In this document: positions 22,501 through 31,801 of the stretch, in pieces
Numbering within the stretch: the stretch's first letter is position 1
How the letters are laid out: each line of letters begins with the position of its first letter
DNA from: Burkholderiales bacterium
GTDB lineage: Bacteria > Pseudomonadota > Gammaproteobacteria > Burkholderiales > Burkholderiaceae_E
Assembly: GCA_003577305.1 (NCBI GenBank)
Contig: QEVL01000003.1
Span: 124,001-188,000, forward strand
DNA: 64,000 bases
Direction of reading: 5' to 3'
Notes under the pieces: generated by a model
The model's input: the letters and a program-made list of their open reading frames with translations, nothing else
The model's database searches: none
What the model was told of the DNA's origin: nothing
Translations under genes and position numbers: made by a program

Positions 22501-23012
22501 TCGGGAAAGCGCCGCGCCCAGGCTTGCGCCAGCGTGCGCGCCGCATCGAGGTTGCCGGCGAGCAGCGCCTGGCCGACGTCGCCGTGCTGCGCGCCCGACA
22601 GTGCGATCAGCCCCTCGCCGACCGGGGCGCCGTCGGCGCGCGCCGCGTCGAACCACTCGGCGCGCATCTCGCCGCGCCCCCGGTATTCGTTTTCGAGCCA
22701 GGCGCGACTGACGAGCTCGCACAAGCGCAGGTAGCCGGCGCGATTGCGCGCGAGCAGCAGCATGCGCGACGGACGGTCGCGGTCGCTGTCATTGGTGATC
22801 CACGCATCGACGCCACAGATCGGCTTGAGCCCGCGGGCGCGCGCCGCCTTGTAGAACTTGACCCAGCCGAACAGGTTGGCGAGGTCGGTGAGCGCAACCG
22901 CAGGCTGCCCGTCGGCCAGTGCTGCGCCGATCAGCGCATCGAGGCGCACGATCGAGTCGCTGACCGAATACTCGGAGTGGACCCGAAGGTGGACGAAACG
23001 GAGTGCGCTCAT
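19536..23012 (-). CDS. dnaE: DNA polymerase III alpha subunit
   Basis: Replicative polymerase catalytic subunit of 1158 residues, normal DnaE1 length. The PHP domain starts at [23 protein letters not shown]. The polymerase core has [28 protein letters not shown] and the catalytic [20 protein letters not shown] with its acidic pair. Later come [13 protein letters not shown], the [30 protein letters not shown] block, and a C-terminal OB fold ([27 protein letters not shown]). The ATG at 23012 sits inside a symmetric inverted repeat shared with the divergent EamA gene. Confidence 0.97.
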   Translation of the reverse strand: [1158 protein letters not shown]

Positions 23013-23044
23013 GGGTAGAATCTCACCGGCAAATTCTACCCATG
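23010..23044. promoter_or_regulatory. Symmetric divergent promoter: 12-bp inverted repeat carrying two TAGAAT hexamers and both start codons
   Basis: Left arm CATGGGTAGAAT (23010-23021) and right arm ATTCTACCCATG (23033-23044) are perfect inverted repeats with an 11-base spacer. Each arm contains the ATG of one divergent gene (dnaE, minus; EamA gene, plus) and, on the opposite gene's strand, a TAGAAT -10-like hexamer placed about 20 bases before that gene's ATG. The layout implies two overlapping promoters with short (~14 nt) leaders. No clear -35 elements are seen. Confidence 0.5.
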
Positions 23045-23953
23045 TTCCCGACCCCACCGGCCACGCACCGGCGCGCTGCGCTGCTGCTCGCATTCTGCGC
23101 GCTTCTCTGGAGCATCGCAGGCGTCGTCACGCGCCGTCTCGACGCGGCCGGCGGCTTCGAGATCACGTTCTGGCGGGCGCTGTTCTGCGCGCTCACGGTG
23201 CTGGCGATCCTCGCCTGGCAGCGCCGCGGCGACCCGTTCGCGCCGGTGCGCGAGATGGGCTGGCCCGGCCTGTTCTCCGGCGCGATGTGGGGCGTGATGT
23301 TCACCTGCTTCATGCTCGCGCTCACGCGCACCAGCGTGGCCAACACGCTGGTGGTGATGAGCCTGGCACCGCTGCTCGCGGCGCTGCTGGGCCGTCTCGT
23401 GCTCGGCACCCGCGTCTCGGGCGCAACCGCGCTCGCGATCGTGGCGGCCGGGATCGGCATCTGGTGGATGGTGCGAGAAGGCGTGAGCGCCGACGGCGCC
23501 GTCGGGATGGCGATCGCGCTGGCGGTGCCGGTGGCTTCCGCGATCAACATCGTCACCCTCAAGCGGTTGCACGCGCAGGTCGACCTCGCGCCCGCGGTGC
23601 TGGTCGGCGCGATCCTCTGCGGGTTGGCGGTCGCGCCGCTCGCCTGGCCCTTCGGGGCGAGCGCCCGCGACCTGATGCTGCTCGCGCTGCTCGGCGCGGT
23701 GCAACTGGCGATTCCCTGCTTCCTGATGATCCGCGCGGTGCGCCATCTCGCCCCTCACGAGGTCGCGCTGATCGGCCTGCTCGAAGTGGTACTCGGCCCG
23801 ATCTGGGCCTGGCTGGGCGCCGGCGAGGCCATGCCGGCGACGACGATCCAGGGGGGCCTGGTCGTGCTCGCCGCGCTGGTCGGCGACACCTGGCTCGCAC
23901 GCCGCCCGCCGCCGGTCGCCGCGGCCGCGGCGCAGTCCGCAGGACTTCACTGA
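23042..23953 (+). CDS. EamA/DMT-family transporter
   Basis: Ten-helix drug/metabolite-superfamily permease of 303 residues. The first EamA repeat covers ~10-140 (LLLAFCALLWSIAGVVTRRLDAAGGFEITFWRALFC and TRTSVANTLVVMSLAPLLAALLG); the second covers ~150-290 (HEVALIGLLEVVLGPIWAWLGAGE). Substrate unknown; relatives export amino acids or other metabolites. The ATG at 23042 is chosen because family similarity starts just after it. It is divergent from dnaE across 29 bases. Confidence 0.9.
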   Translation: MFPTPPATHRRAALLLAFCALLWSIAGVVTRRLDAAGGFEITFWRALFCALTVLAILAWQRRGDPFAPVREMGWPGLFSGAMWGVMFTCFMLALTRTSVANTLVVMSLAPLLAALLGRLVLGTRVSGATALAIVAAGIGIWWMVREGVSADGAVGMAIALAVPVASAINIVTLKRLHAQVDLAPAVLVGAILCGLAVAPLAWPFGASARDLMLLALLGAVQLAIPCFLMIRAVRHLAPHEVALIGLLEVVLGPIWAWLGAGEAMPATTIQGGLVVLAALVGDTWLARRPPPVAAAAAQSAGLH

Positions 23954-23972
23954 CCCGCCCACGGGAGGGGCC

Positions 23973-24851
23973 ATGAACACCACACCCGAACCCTTCACGA
24001 TCGTACGGCCCGGCGGTGTCGTGTTGCGCGGCCTGTGCTGGCAGCCGCCAGACGCGGCGACGGCAACGCCGCGCACCGCGGTGATCGTGCACGGACTGGG
24101 TGAGCACGTCGGCCGCTACGCTGCGCTCGGCGAGTGGTTCGTGGCGCGCGGGTGGACGTTGCGCGGCCACGATCACCGCGGCCACGGTCGCTCGGACGGC
24201 GCGCGCGGCACGTTGTCCTCGTCGCACGACCTGATCGACGACCTGGCTGCGGCGATCGACGCACTCGGCGCGCCCGCGTCGGCGCCGCCGCTGCTCATCG
24301 GCCACAGCCTCGGTGGCCTGGTCGCGCTCGGCTTCGCGCTGCGCCACCCCGACCGGATTGCCGGCCTGGTGCTGTCTTCCCCCGCGCTCGCTCCCGGGCT
24401 GAGCGTGTTCCAGAAGGCGCTGCTGGCGGTGATGTCGCGTCTCGCGCCCGACGTCACGGTGAGCAACGGGCTCGATCCCGCAAAGCTGTCGCACGACCCG
24501 GCGGTCGTGCGCGCCTATCTCGACGACCCGCTGGTGCACGATCGCATCTCGGCGCGGCTCGCGCGCTTCATCGTCGACGGTGCGCGCGAGGCGCTCGATT
24601 CGGCGCCGGCGCTGGCAGTGCCCACGCTGCTGATCTACGCCGGCGACGACCGGCTGGTCGATCCCGAGGGCAGCCGCAGGTTGGCGCGGCACGCGCCGCC
24701 GTCGCTGCTGGCCGCGCACGAATATCCGGCGCTGTGGCACGAGATCCTGAACGAGACGCCTGCCGAGCGCGCCGCGGTGCTCGCCGATCTCGACGCGTGG
24801 CTCGCAGGCACGGGAAGGGAGAAGGCACAAGGGAGAACGGGTGGGCGGTGA
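23973..24851 (+). CDS. Alpha/beta hydrolase, monoacylglycerol-lipase-like
   Basis: Serine hydrolase of 292 residues. The oxyanion-hole region is VIVHGLGEHVGRYAALGEWF, and RGHDHRGHGRSDG follows. The nucleophile elbow is GHSLGG near residue 113; the likely acid is in YAGDDRLVDPEGS and the likely His in ALWHEILNE. This pattern matches the monoacylglycerol lipase/lysophospholipase branch (Hydrolase_4). GGGAGGGG precedes the ATG. The stop overlaps the GTG start of gluQ. Confidence 0.88.
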   Translation: MNTTPEPFTIVRPGGVVLRGLCWQPPDAATATPRTAVIVHGLGEHVGRYAALGEWFVARGWTLRGHDHRGHGRSDGARGTLSSSHDLIDDLAAAIDALGAPASAPPLLIGHSLGGLVALGFALRHPDRIAGLVLSSPALAPGLSVFQKALLAVMSRLAPDVTVSNGLDPAKLSHDPAVVRAYLDDPLVHDRISARLARFIVDGAREALDSAPALAVPTLLIYAGDDRLVDPEGSRRLARHAPPSLLAAHEYPALWHEILNETPAERAAVLADLDAWLAGTGREKAQGRTGGR

Positions 24852-25747
24852 GCCGCGCGTCGTATGTCGGGCGCTTCGCGCCTTCGCCCACGGGGCCGCT
24901 GCACGCCGGGTCGCTCGTCGCGGCGACGGCGAGTTATCTCGATGCGCGCGCGCACCGCGGCCGGTGGCTGCTGCGGATCGAAGACCTCGATCCGCCGCGC
25001 GAAGCGCGCGGTGCCAGCGCGGCGATCATCGCCACCCTGGCGCGATTCGGATTCGCGCACGATGGCGAAGTCATCCATCAGAGTGCGCGCGACGCCGCGT
25101 ATCGCGCGGCGTTCGAACGCCTGGCCGCGACCGGCCTCGTCTACCCCTGCGCGTGCACGCGCCGCGAGGTGGCCGACTCGGTGCTGCGCGGCAGCCGCGA
25201 GCGGGCGCGCACCGCGGAACTGATCTACCCCGGCAGTTGCCGCAACGGCATGCCCGTCGGCCGCGAGGCGCGCGCCTGGCGCGTGCGCGTCGACGCACGA
25301 CCGATCACCTGGCGCGACCGCCGCACCGGGGAGATGGTCGAGCGCCTCGACGAAACAGTGGGCGACTTCGTGCTGCGCCGCGCCGACGGCCTGTGGGCCT
25401 ACCAGCTCGCGGTGGTGGTCGACGACGCCTGGCAAGGCGTCACCGACGTGGTACGCGGTGCCGATCTGGGCGGCTCGACAGGTCGCCAGGTCTACCTGCA
25501 GCGCCTGCTGGGCCTGCCGACGCCGCGCTACCTCCACGTGCCGGTGCTGCTCGACGCGCGCGGCGAGAAACTGTCGAAGCAGACCGGCGCCGCACCGGTC
25601 GATGCGGGCGACGGCGTCGCACCGCTGAACGCTGCACTGCGGTTCCTGGGGCTCGGGGAGATCGCCGCGGTCGATCCGGCCGGCTTCTGGCCCGAAGCGA
25701 TCAGGCGCTGGGCAGGCTCGCCCTGGATGAGCCGCGCGGCGAGCTGA
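24848..25747 (+). CDS. gluQ: Glutamyl-Q tRNA(Asp) synthetase
   Basis: Truncated GluRS paralogue of 299 residues that attaches glutamate to the queuosine base of tRNA(Asp). It has the class I HIGH-like FAPSPTGPLHAGSLVAA, RIEDLDPPREARGA, Cys residues of the zinc site (YPCACTRREV and later PGSCRNG), and the KMSKS-like GEKLSKQTGA. It lacks a GluRS anticodon-binding domain, as expected for GluQRS. The GTG start overlaps the upstream hydrolase stop by three bases. Confidence 0.94.
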   Translation: MSRASYVGRFAPSPTGPLHAGSLVAATASYLDARAHRGRWLLRIEDLDPPREARGASAAIIATLARFGFAHDGEVIHQSARDAAYRAAFERLAATGLVYPCACTRREVADSVLRGSRERARTAELIYPGSCRNGMPVGREARAWRVRVDARPITWRDRRTGEMVERLDETVGDFVLRRADGLWAYQLAVVVDDAWQGVTDVVRGADLGGSTGRQVYLQRLLGLPTPRYLHVPVLLDARGEKLSKQTGAAPVDAGDGVAPLNAALRFLGLGEIAAVDPAGFWPEAIRRWAGSPWMSRAAS

Positions 25748-25776
25748 GGCTCGTCCCCGGCCGTCGCAGGCGTTGC

Positions 25777-27204
25777 TCAGCTCTTCCTGCCGCCGCCGAG
25801 CAGCGCCGCCAGCGGACGCGCCGGCTTGCGCGGCCCGGTAACCGAAGTCCGCGCCGGTGCCTCGGGCGCAGCATCGGCTTCGGCGGTCGCGGCGACCGCC
25901 TGCGGCACGTAAGGCTGCGAGAAGAACGGATCGGTCGAGTAGCCCACCGCAGCCGGCACGCGCGACCCGGTCTCGGGGCGCCGGCGTGCGGAAGCGCCGG
26001 CCCGCTCGCGGCGCCCCTCGGGCGCTTCGCGCCGCTCGCGACGCGGCCGCGCCTCGACCGGGCCGGCGTCGAGCGACTCGACCGGCAGCTTGCGCTTGAT
26101 CAGCTTCTCGATCTCGGCGAGCAGGCGCTCGTCGCCGCCCGTCATCAGCGACAGCGCAACGCCGCTGGCACCGGCGCGACCGGTGCGGCCGATCCGGTGC
26201 ACGTAATCTTCGGCGCTGTACGGCAGGTCGTAGTTGATCACCGCCGGCAACTCGGCGATGTCGAGTCCGCGCGCGGCGACGTCGGTGGCCACCAGTACGA
26301 CGATCTCGCCCTTCTTGAAAGCCTCGAGCGTGGCCAGCCGCTCCTGCTGGCTCTTGTCGCCGTGGATCGCGGCGGCGTTCAGCCCGTCGCGTTCGAGCAG
26401 CCGCGCCAGCCGGCCCGCACCGATCTTGGTATTGGTGAAGACGATCACCTGCTGCAGCTGCCGCTCGCGCACCAGTTGCGCGACCGCCGCGCGCTTGGCG
26501 TCGAGATCGGCCACGCGGAACACCAGCTGCTCGACGTTCTCGGCGGTGGCATTGCGCCGGGCCACTTCGATCAGGACCGGGTCGTTCAGGAAGCTCTCGG
26601 CGAGCTTGCGGATCTCGGTGGAGAAAGTGGCCGAGAACATCAGGTTCTGGCGCCGCGCCGGCAGCGCGTGGATGATCCGCTGGATGTCGGGCAGGAAGCC
26701 CATGTCGAGCATCCGGTCGGCCTCGTCGAGCACCAGCAGTTCGGCCTGCGCGAGCGTGACCGTCTTCTGGCCCATGTGGTCGAGCAGCCGTCCCGGCGTG
26801 GCGATCAGCACCTCGCAACCCTGGCGCAGCGTGGCGATCTGCGGCTTGATGTCGACGCCGCCGAACACGACCGCCGACTTCAGGCCGGTGTACTTGGCGT
26901 ACTCGCGCACGTTCTCGTAGATCTGGTCGGCCAGCTCGCGCGTGGGCGCGAGGATCAGCGCGCGCACCGGGTGGCGCGCCGGCGAGGCGCTGGTGTTGGC
27001 CAGCGGCATCAGCCGCTGCAGGATCGGCAGCGCGAAACCGGCAGTCTTGCCGGTGCCCGTCTGGGCGGCGCCCATCACGTCGCGTCCCTGCATGACCACA
27101 GGGATCGCCTGCGCCTGGATCGGGGTGGGTTCCCTGTAGCCGAGTTCGGTGACTGCTCGCAGGATGGGTTCGGCGAGGCCGAAGGAATCGAAAGTCGTGC
27201 TCAA
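25777..27204 (-). CDS. rhlE: DEAD-box RNA helicase, RhlE type
   Basis: ATP-dependent RNA helicase of about 475 residues. Motifs in order: Q motif [26 protein letters not shown] split over two helices, [57 protein letters not shown] and [11 protein letters not shown] basic, low-complexity C-terminal tail ([20 protein letters not shown]) is typical of RhlE RNA-binding tails. The start is uncertain: TTG at 27204 (STTFDSFG) matches the usual RhlE beginning, and another TTG at 27234 is in frame; neither has a clear ribosome site. Confidence 0.92.
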   Translation of the reverse strand: MSTTFDSFGLAEPILRAVTELGYREPTPIQAQAIPVVMQGRDVMGAAQTGTGKTAGFALPILQRLMPLANTSASPARHPVRALILAPTRELADQIYENVREYAKYTGLKSAVVFGGVDIKPQIATLRQGCEVLIATPGRLLDHMGQKTVTLAQAELLVLDEADRMLDMGFLPDIQRIIHALPARRQNLMFSATFSTEIRKLAESFLNDPVLIEVARRNATAENVEQLVFRVADLDAKRAAVAQLVRERQLQQVIVFTNTKIGAGRLARLLERDGLNAAAIHGDKSQQERLATLEAFKKGEIVVLVATDVAARGLDIAELPAVINYDLPYSAEDYVHRIGRTGRAGASGVALSLMTGGDERLLAEIEKLIKRKLPVESLDAGPVEARPRRERREAPEGRRERAGASARRRPETGSRVPAAVGYSTDPFFSQPYVPQAVAATAEADAAPEAPARTSVTGPRKPARPLAALLGGGRKS

Positions 27205-27328
27205 ATGAGGCCGTTCGGGTGTGCCGCCGCGCAACGATCGGAGCGGAGCATCGGGTAAAAATCGCTATTGTCCCCCTTTCGGGGGCGGATGCAACCGCGC
27301 CGCTGGAGCACTCCCTCGGGTCCGAGCC

Positions 27329-27946
27329 ATGTCGTCGATGCACTCCCAACCGATGCCCGATCGCCCGCGTGCGGGCGCCGCACGCCTGCGCGGGTTCCTC
27401 CTGATGCTCGCCGCGGCTTGCGCCGGAGGCTGCCAGGCGCTGCTGCCCGATGCGTCGGACGCGACGCAGGTCGAATGGCGCAGCTTCGACGAGGCCCGCG
27501 GGGCGCTAGAGGCGATCGAGCCGTTCCAGACCAGGAAGTCGACGCTCAACGAGAACGGCTTCGACCCGACGCGCAACCCGGCAGTGACGATTCTCACCTA
27601 CCCCGAGATCGTGCAGCGCTTCTCCGCCGGTAGCGCGCTGCGGCCCGACGAGTACGAGCCCGGCATCCGCACCTGCCTGGCCGCCGGCAAGGAGTGCTCG
27701 GGCTACGCGATCACGGCACGCAGGATCAAGCGCGACCGCATCGGGAACTTCTGGCTCGACTCGTTCGCGTTCCGCCGGGAGACCAACATCACCGGCTGGA
27801 CATTCAACGGCCTGATCCTGTTCGTCGACGACCTGGTGGTCTACACGGTGTTCGGCGGGCAACCCAACCTGCACGAACTGCAGATCATGCGCAACCCGCT
27901 CGGGCCGCTGCAGGGGTGGGGCGAGGCGCTGCGGCCGCGATTCTGA
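27329..27946 (+). CDS. Predicted lipoprotein of unknown function
   Basis: About 205 residues; family not recognised. A hydrophobic export signal (GFLLMLAAACAGGCQALLPD) ends in an AGGC lipobox-like site, so the mature protein is likely lipid-anchored in the envelope. The mature part has mixed alpha/beta character, with TWRSFDEARGALEAI-like and FAFRRETNITGWTFNGLILFVDDLVVYTVFGGQPN segments. Two cysteines (TCLAAGKECSGY) may pair. The exact start is unclear among ATGs at 27329, 27338 and 27353. It lies between divergent rhlE and co-directional prfC, 79 bases before the latter. Confidence 0.65.
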   Translation: MSSMHSQPMPDRPRAGAARLRGFLLMLAAACAGGCQALLPDASDATQVEWRSFDEARGALEAIEPFQTRKSTLNENGFDPTRNPAVTILTYPEIVQRFSAGSALRPDEYEPGIRTCLAAGKECSGYAITARRIKRDRIGNFWLDSFAFRRETNITGWTFNGLILFVDDLVVYTVFGGQPNLHELQIMRNPLGPLQGWGEALRPRF

Positions 27947-28025
27947 TCCTCCGGAAGGCCACGCTCGCCGGCAACCCGCCGGCGGGTCCGTTCGCATATA
28001 CTTCGGTGCCCCCGAGCGGCCCACG

Positions 28026-29633
28026 ATGCAAGAGCTCCCCGAGTACGCCCGGCGAAGAACCTTCGCCATCATCTCCCACCCCGACGCCGGCAAGACGACG
28101 CTCACCGAAAAGCTGCTGCTGTTCTCGGGCGCGATCCAGATTGCCGGCAGCGTCAAGGCGCGCAAGGCGAGCCGCCACGCGACCTCCGACTGGATGGAGA
28201 TCGAGAAGCAGCGCGGCATCTCGGTGGCCAGCTCGGTGATGCAGTTCGTGCATCGCGATTGCGTGATCAACCTGCTCGACACGCCGGGCCACCAGGACTT
28301 CTCCGAAGACACCTACCGGGTGCTCACCGCGGTCGACGCGGCGCTGATGGTGATCGACGCCGCCAACGGCATCGAGTCGCAGACGCTGCGGCTGCTCGAG
28401 ATCTGCCGCAGCCGCGACATCCCGATCCTCACTTTCGTCAACAAGCTCGACCGCGAGGTACGCGGTCCGCTCGACCTGCTCGACGAGATCGAGCGCGAGC
28501 TGGAGATGGCGCCGGTCCCGTTCACCTGGCCGATCGGCATGGGCAATCGCTTCCGCGGCGTCTACGATCTGCGCATCGACCGGGTGCGGCGTTTCCGCGC
28601 GGGCATGGACCGCGACCTCGGCGAAGGCGAACAGCTCGACGTCGCCGATCCGCGGCAGGCCGCAACGCTCGGGCAGGAATGGATCGATGCGGCTCCCGAG
28701 CTCGAGCTGGTGCGCGGCGCCTCGCCGGAGTTCGACCGCGAGCTGTTCCTCGCCGCGCGCCAGACGCCGGTTTTTTTCGGCTCGGCGATCAACAACTTCG
28801 GCGTGCGCGAGGTGCTCGAGGCGATCGTCGACCTGGTGCCGATGCCCGGTCCCAGGCACGCCGACGAGCGCATGGTGGCGCCCGACGAGCCGAAGTTCAG
28901 CGGCGTCGTGTTCAAGGTGCAGGCCAACATGGATCCGCAGCACCGCGACCGCGTTGCCTTCGTGCGCGTGTGCTCGGGCCGCTTCGTGCGCGGGATGGCG
29001 CTGCTCGACACGCGTACGAAGCGCCAGCTGCGCCCGCAAAACGTGGTCGCTTTCCTGTCGCAGCGCCGCGACCTGGTCGACGAGGCGTATCCGGGCGACA
29101 TCATCGGCATCCCGAACCACGGCACGCTGAGCCTCGGCGACACGCTCACCGAGGGCGAGATGCTGCACTTCAGCGGACTGCCGTTCTTCGCGCCGGAGTC
29201 GTTCCGCACGATCGAGGTGGTCGACCCGATGAAGATGAAGCAGTTGCGCGCGGCGCTCGCGCAACTCGGCGACGAAGGCGCGATCCAGGTGTTCCGGCAG
29301 GACGGCGGCAGCCGGCTGCTGCTCGGAGCGGTCGGCGAACTGCAGTTCGAGGTGGTCGCCCACAGGCTGCGCGTCGAATACAACGTGGAAGCGCGGATCG
29401 CGCCGGCGCCCTACGTCGCGGCGCGCTGGATCGACGGCGACGACGAAGTCGCGGTCGCGCGTTTCATGGAGCAGAACGCGGCCCGCGTCGCGCTCGACGC
29501 GGCCGACGCACCCACCTATCTGGTGCGTACGCCGCACGAGATCACGGTGGCACAGGAGCGCTGGCCACAACTGCGCTTCAGCGTCATGCGTGAGCGCGGC
29601 GGCGCCAGGTTCGTACTCCAACCACAGTCGTGA
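28026..29633 (+). CDS. prfC: Peptide chain release factor 3
   Basis: Translational GTPase of 535 residues that recycles RF1/RF2 after termination. GTPase motifs: IISHPDAGKTTLTEKLLLFSGAIQ (G1), RGISVASSVMQF (G2), LLDTPGHQDFSEDTYR (G3) and FVNKLDRE (G4). The RF3-specific SVKARKASRHATSDWMEIEKQRG precedes G2. The length is normal. A TATACT hexamer at 27997-28002 could be its -10. Transketolase follows after a 95-bp gap rich in inverted repeats. Confidence 0.97.
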   Translation: MQELPEYARRRTFAIISHPDAGKTTLTEKLLLFSGAIQIAGSVKARKASRHATSDWMEIEKQRGISVASSVMQFVHRDCVINLLDTPGHQDFSEDTYRVLTAVDAALMVIDAANGIESQTLRLLEICRSRDIPILTFVNKLDREVRGPLDLLDEIERELEMAPVPFTWPIGMGNRFRGVYDLRIDRVRRFRAGMDRDLGEGEQLDVADPRQAATLGQEWIDAAPELELVRGASPEFDRELFLAARQTPVFFGSAINNFGVREVLEAIVDLVPMPGPRHADERMVAPDEPKFSGVVFKVQANMDPQHRDRVAFVRVCSGRFVRGMALLDTRTKRQLRPQNVVAFLSQRRDLVDEAYPGDIIGIPNHGTLSLGDTLTEGEMLHFSGLPFFAPESFRTIEVVDPMKMKQLRAALAQLGDEGAIQVFRQDGGSRLLLGAVGELQFEVVAHRLRVEYNVEARIAPAPYVAARWIDGDDEVAVARFMEQNAARVALDAADAPTYLVRTPHEITVAQERWPQLRFSVMRERGGARFVLQPQS

Positions 29634-29697
29634 ATTCAGGTTCCCCTGAAGTCAAACCCAAGAATTTCTGACTTCAAATGAGTCGTTGCGGCTCCTA

Positions 29698-29725
29698 GAG
29701 TCCCCAGGTGGTTTCCTGGAGACTC
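29698..29725 (+). promoter_or_regulatory. Hairpin masking the tkt ribosome-binding site
   Basis: Arms GAGTCCCCAGG (29698-29708) and CCTGGAGACTC (29715-29725) pair over 11 positions with a single C-A mismatch and a 6-base loop. The right arm contains the TGGAG ribosome site of tkt, three bases from the ATG at 29729. A weaker repeat (TGAAGTCA 29647-29654 / TGACTTCA 29669-29676) lies just upstream. The structure could control translation of tkt or act as a weak prfC terminator; it lacks a T-run. Confidence 0.5.
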
Positions 29726-29728
29726 CCG

Positions 29729-31801
29729 ATGACCGCCGTGCTCGCCGCCGTTCCGACTCCGTCCGACCGCACTGGCTACGGTCGGCTGCGCACCCGTCGC
29801 ATGGCCGACTCGCTGCGGCTGCTGGCGGTGGACATCGTCGAGCGCGCCCGAAGCGGCCACCCCGGCGCCCCGATGGGCATGGCCGAGATGGCCGTGGCGC
29901 TCTGGGACGGCCACCTGAAGCACCATCCGGCGAACCCGAACTGGCCCGATCGCGACCGCTTCGTGCTGTCCAATGGCCACGCATCGGCGCTGCTCTACTC
30001 TCTGCTGCACCTCACCGGCTACGAGTTGCCGATCGCGGAATTGCAGAATTTCCGACAGCTGCACAGCAGGACGCCCGGCCACCCGGAAGTCGACGTCACA
30101 CCGGGAGTCGAGACGACCACCGGCCCGCTCGGCCAGGGGCTGGCCAACGCGGTCGGGATGGCACTGGCCGAGAAGCTGCTCGGCGACGAGTTCAATCGCG
30201 ACGGTCACACGATCGTCGACCATCGCACCTGGGTGTTCCTGGGCGACGGCTGCCTGATGGAGGGCCTCAGCCACGAGGCGTGCTCGCTCGCGGCAGCGTG
30301 GAAACTGAACAAGCTCGTCGCGCTGTACGACGACAACGGCATCTCGATCGACGGCCAGGTCGACCCCTGGTTCCCCGACGACACGCCGGCGCGCTTTCGG
30401 GCCTACGGCTGGAACGTGATCGGCCCGGTCGACGGCCACGACGTCGACGCGCTCGACGCGGCGCTGCGCCGTGCCCGCGCCTGCGACGACGCGCCGAGCC
30501 TCGTCGTCTGCCGCACGCAGATCGGCAAGGGGTCGCCGAACCGCGCAGGCAGCGCGAAGGTGCACGGCGAGGCGCTGGGCGCCGAGGAAGTGCGGCTCAC
30601 GCGCGAAGCGCTCGGCTGGCCGCACGCGCCGTTCGAGGTCCCGAAGGACGTCTACGAGGCCTGGGACGCCCGCGCCCGCGGCGAACACGCGTACCGCGAA
30701 TGGCAGCGCCGCTTCGCCGCTTACCAGTCCGGGTTTCCGGCGCTGGCCGCCGAGTTCGGCCGCCGCGTGCGCGGCGACCTGCCCGCCGACTTCCAGGAGA
30801 CGATGGTCGCGGTGATGGCCGCATTCGGCCAGTCGAGCGACACGATCGCCACCCGCAAGGCTTCGCAGAACGTGCTGGCGGCGATCGCGCCGAAGCTGCC
30901 CGAACTGATCGGCGGCTCGGCCGACCTCACCGGCTCGAACCTGACCGATTTCCCCGGCTGCGGCGCGGTGCGCGGCGGCCGCAAGGGCGGCCGCCACGTC
31001 AATTACGGCGTGCGCGAGTTCGGCATGGCCGCGGTGATGAACGGCATGGCGCTGCACGGCGGCTTCATCCCGTACGGCGGCACCTTCCTCACTTTCAGCG
31101 ACTACAGCCGCAATGCGATCCGCATGGCGGCGCTGATGAAGCGCCGGGTGGTGCACGTGTTCACGCACGACTCGATCGGTCTCGGCGAAGACGGCCCGAC
31201 GCACCAGGCCGTGGAGCACGCCGCGAGCCTGCGGCTGATCCCGAACCTCGACGTCTGGCGCCCCTGCGATGCGGCCGAGACCGCGATCGCCTGGCTCGGC
31301 GCCCTGGGCCAGCCGAGGCGCCCGAGCGCGCTGTTGCTGTCGCGCCAGAACCTGCCGGCCCAGCAGCGCTCGCCCGAGCAGGTGCTGGCGATCCGGCGCG
31401 GCGGCTACGTGCTCGGTGATCGCGACCGCGCCGTGGCGGTGCTGCTGGCCACCGGCTCGGAAGTTGCGCTGGCGGTCGAGGCGCAGAAGATCCTCGACGC
31501 GCGCGGTGTACCGGTGCGCGTCGTCTCGATGCCTTCGACGACCGTGTTCGACCGCCAGGACGCGGCCTGGCGCGAGGAAGTGCTTCCCGCGGGGTTGCCG
31601 CGCTTCGGCGTGGAGGCCGGCGTCACGCGCTGGTGGTCGCAGTACGGCTGCACCGCTGCGCTCGGCGTCGACACCTTCGGCGAGTCGGCGCCGGCCGCCG
31701 ATGTCTACGCGCATTTCGGCCTCACCGCGCAGGCGCTGGCCGACCTGGTGCTGATGCACGCCGGACGCGAGCGCGCGTGCAGCGCACCCAAAGCCCGGTG
31801 A
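29729..31801 (+). CDS. tkt: Transketolase (C-terminal end altered)
   Basis: TPP-dependent transketolase of 690 residues linking pentose and triose phosphates. It has [63 protein letters not shown], the TPP motif [32 protein letters not shown], and [19 protein letters not shown]. The ATG at 29729 has TGGAG eight bases upstream, inside a hairpin. After the usual last domain residues ([15 protein letters not shown]) it gains a 16-residue tail and ends inside remnants of an aldolase gene read in another frame. The native stop was probably lost in a deletion. Catalytic parts look intact. Confidence 0.94.
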   Translation: MTAVLAAVPTPSDRTGYGRLRTRRMADSLRLLAVDIVERARSGHPGAPMGMAEMAVALWDGHLKHHPANPNWPDRDRFVLSNGHASALLYSLLHLTGYELPIAELQNFRQLHSRTPGHPEVDVTPGVETTTGPLGQGLANAVGMALAEKLLGDEFNRDGHTIVDHRTWVFLGDGCLMEGLSHEACSLAAAWKLNKLVALYDDNGISIDGQVDPWFPDDTPARFRAYGWNVIGPVDGHDVDALDAALRRARACDDAPSLVVCRTQIGKGSPNRAGSAKVHGEALGAEEVRLTREALGWPHAPFEVPKDVYEAWDARARGEHAYREWQRRFAAYQSGFPALAAEFGRRVRGDLPADFQETMVAVMAAFGQSSDTIATRKASQNVLAAIAPKLPELIGGSADLTGSNLTDFPGCGAVRGGRKGGRHVNYGVREFGMAAVMNGMALHGGFIPYGGTFLTFSDYSRNAIRMAALMKRRVVHVFTHDSIGLGEDGPTHQAVEHAASLRLIPNLDVWRPCDAAETAIAWLGALGQPRRPSALLLSRQNLPAQQRSPEQVLAIRRGGYVLGDRDRAVAVLLATGSEVALAVEAQKILDARGVPVRVVSMPSTTVFDRQDAAWREEVLPAGLPRFGVEAGVTRWWSQYGCTAALGVDTFGESAPAADVYAHFGLTAQALADLVLMHAGRERACSAPKAR

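Noticed and set aside
19524-23018. 1164-residue open frame on the plus strand
   Set aside because: It is the antisense shadow of dnaE; composition is Arg/His/Leu/Gln-rich without any domain, as expected opposite GC-rich genes.
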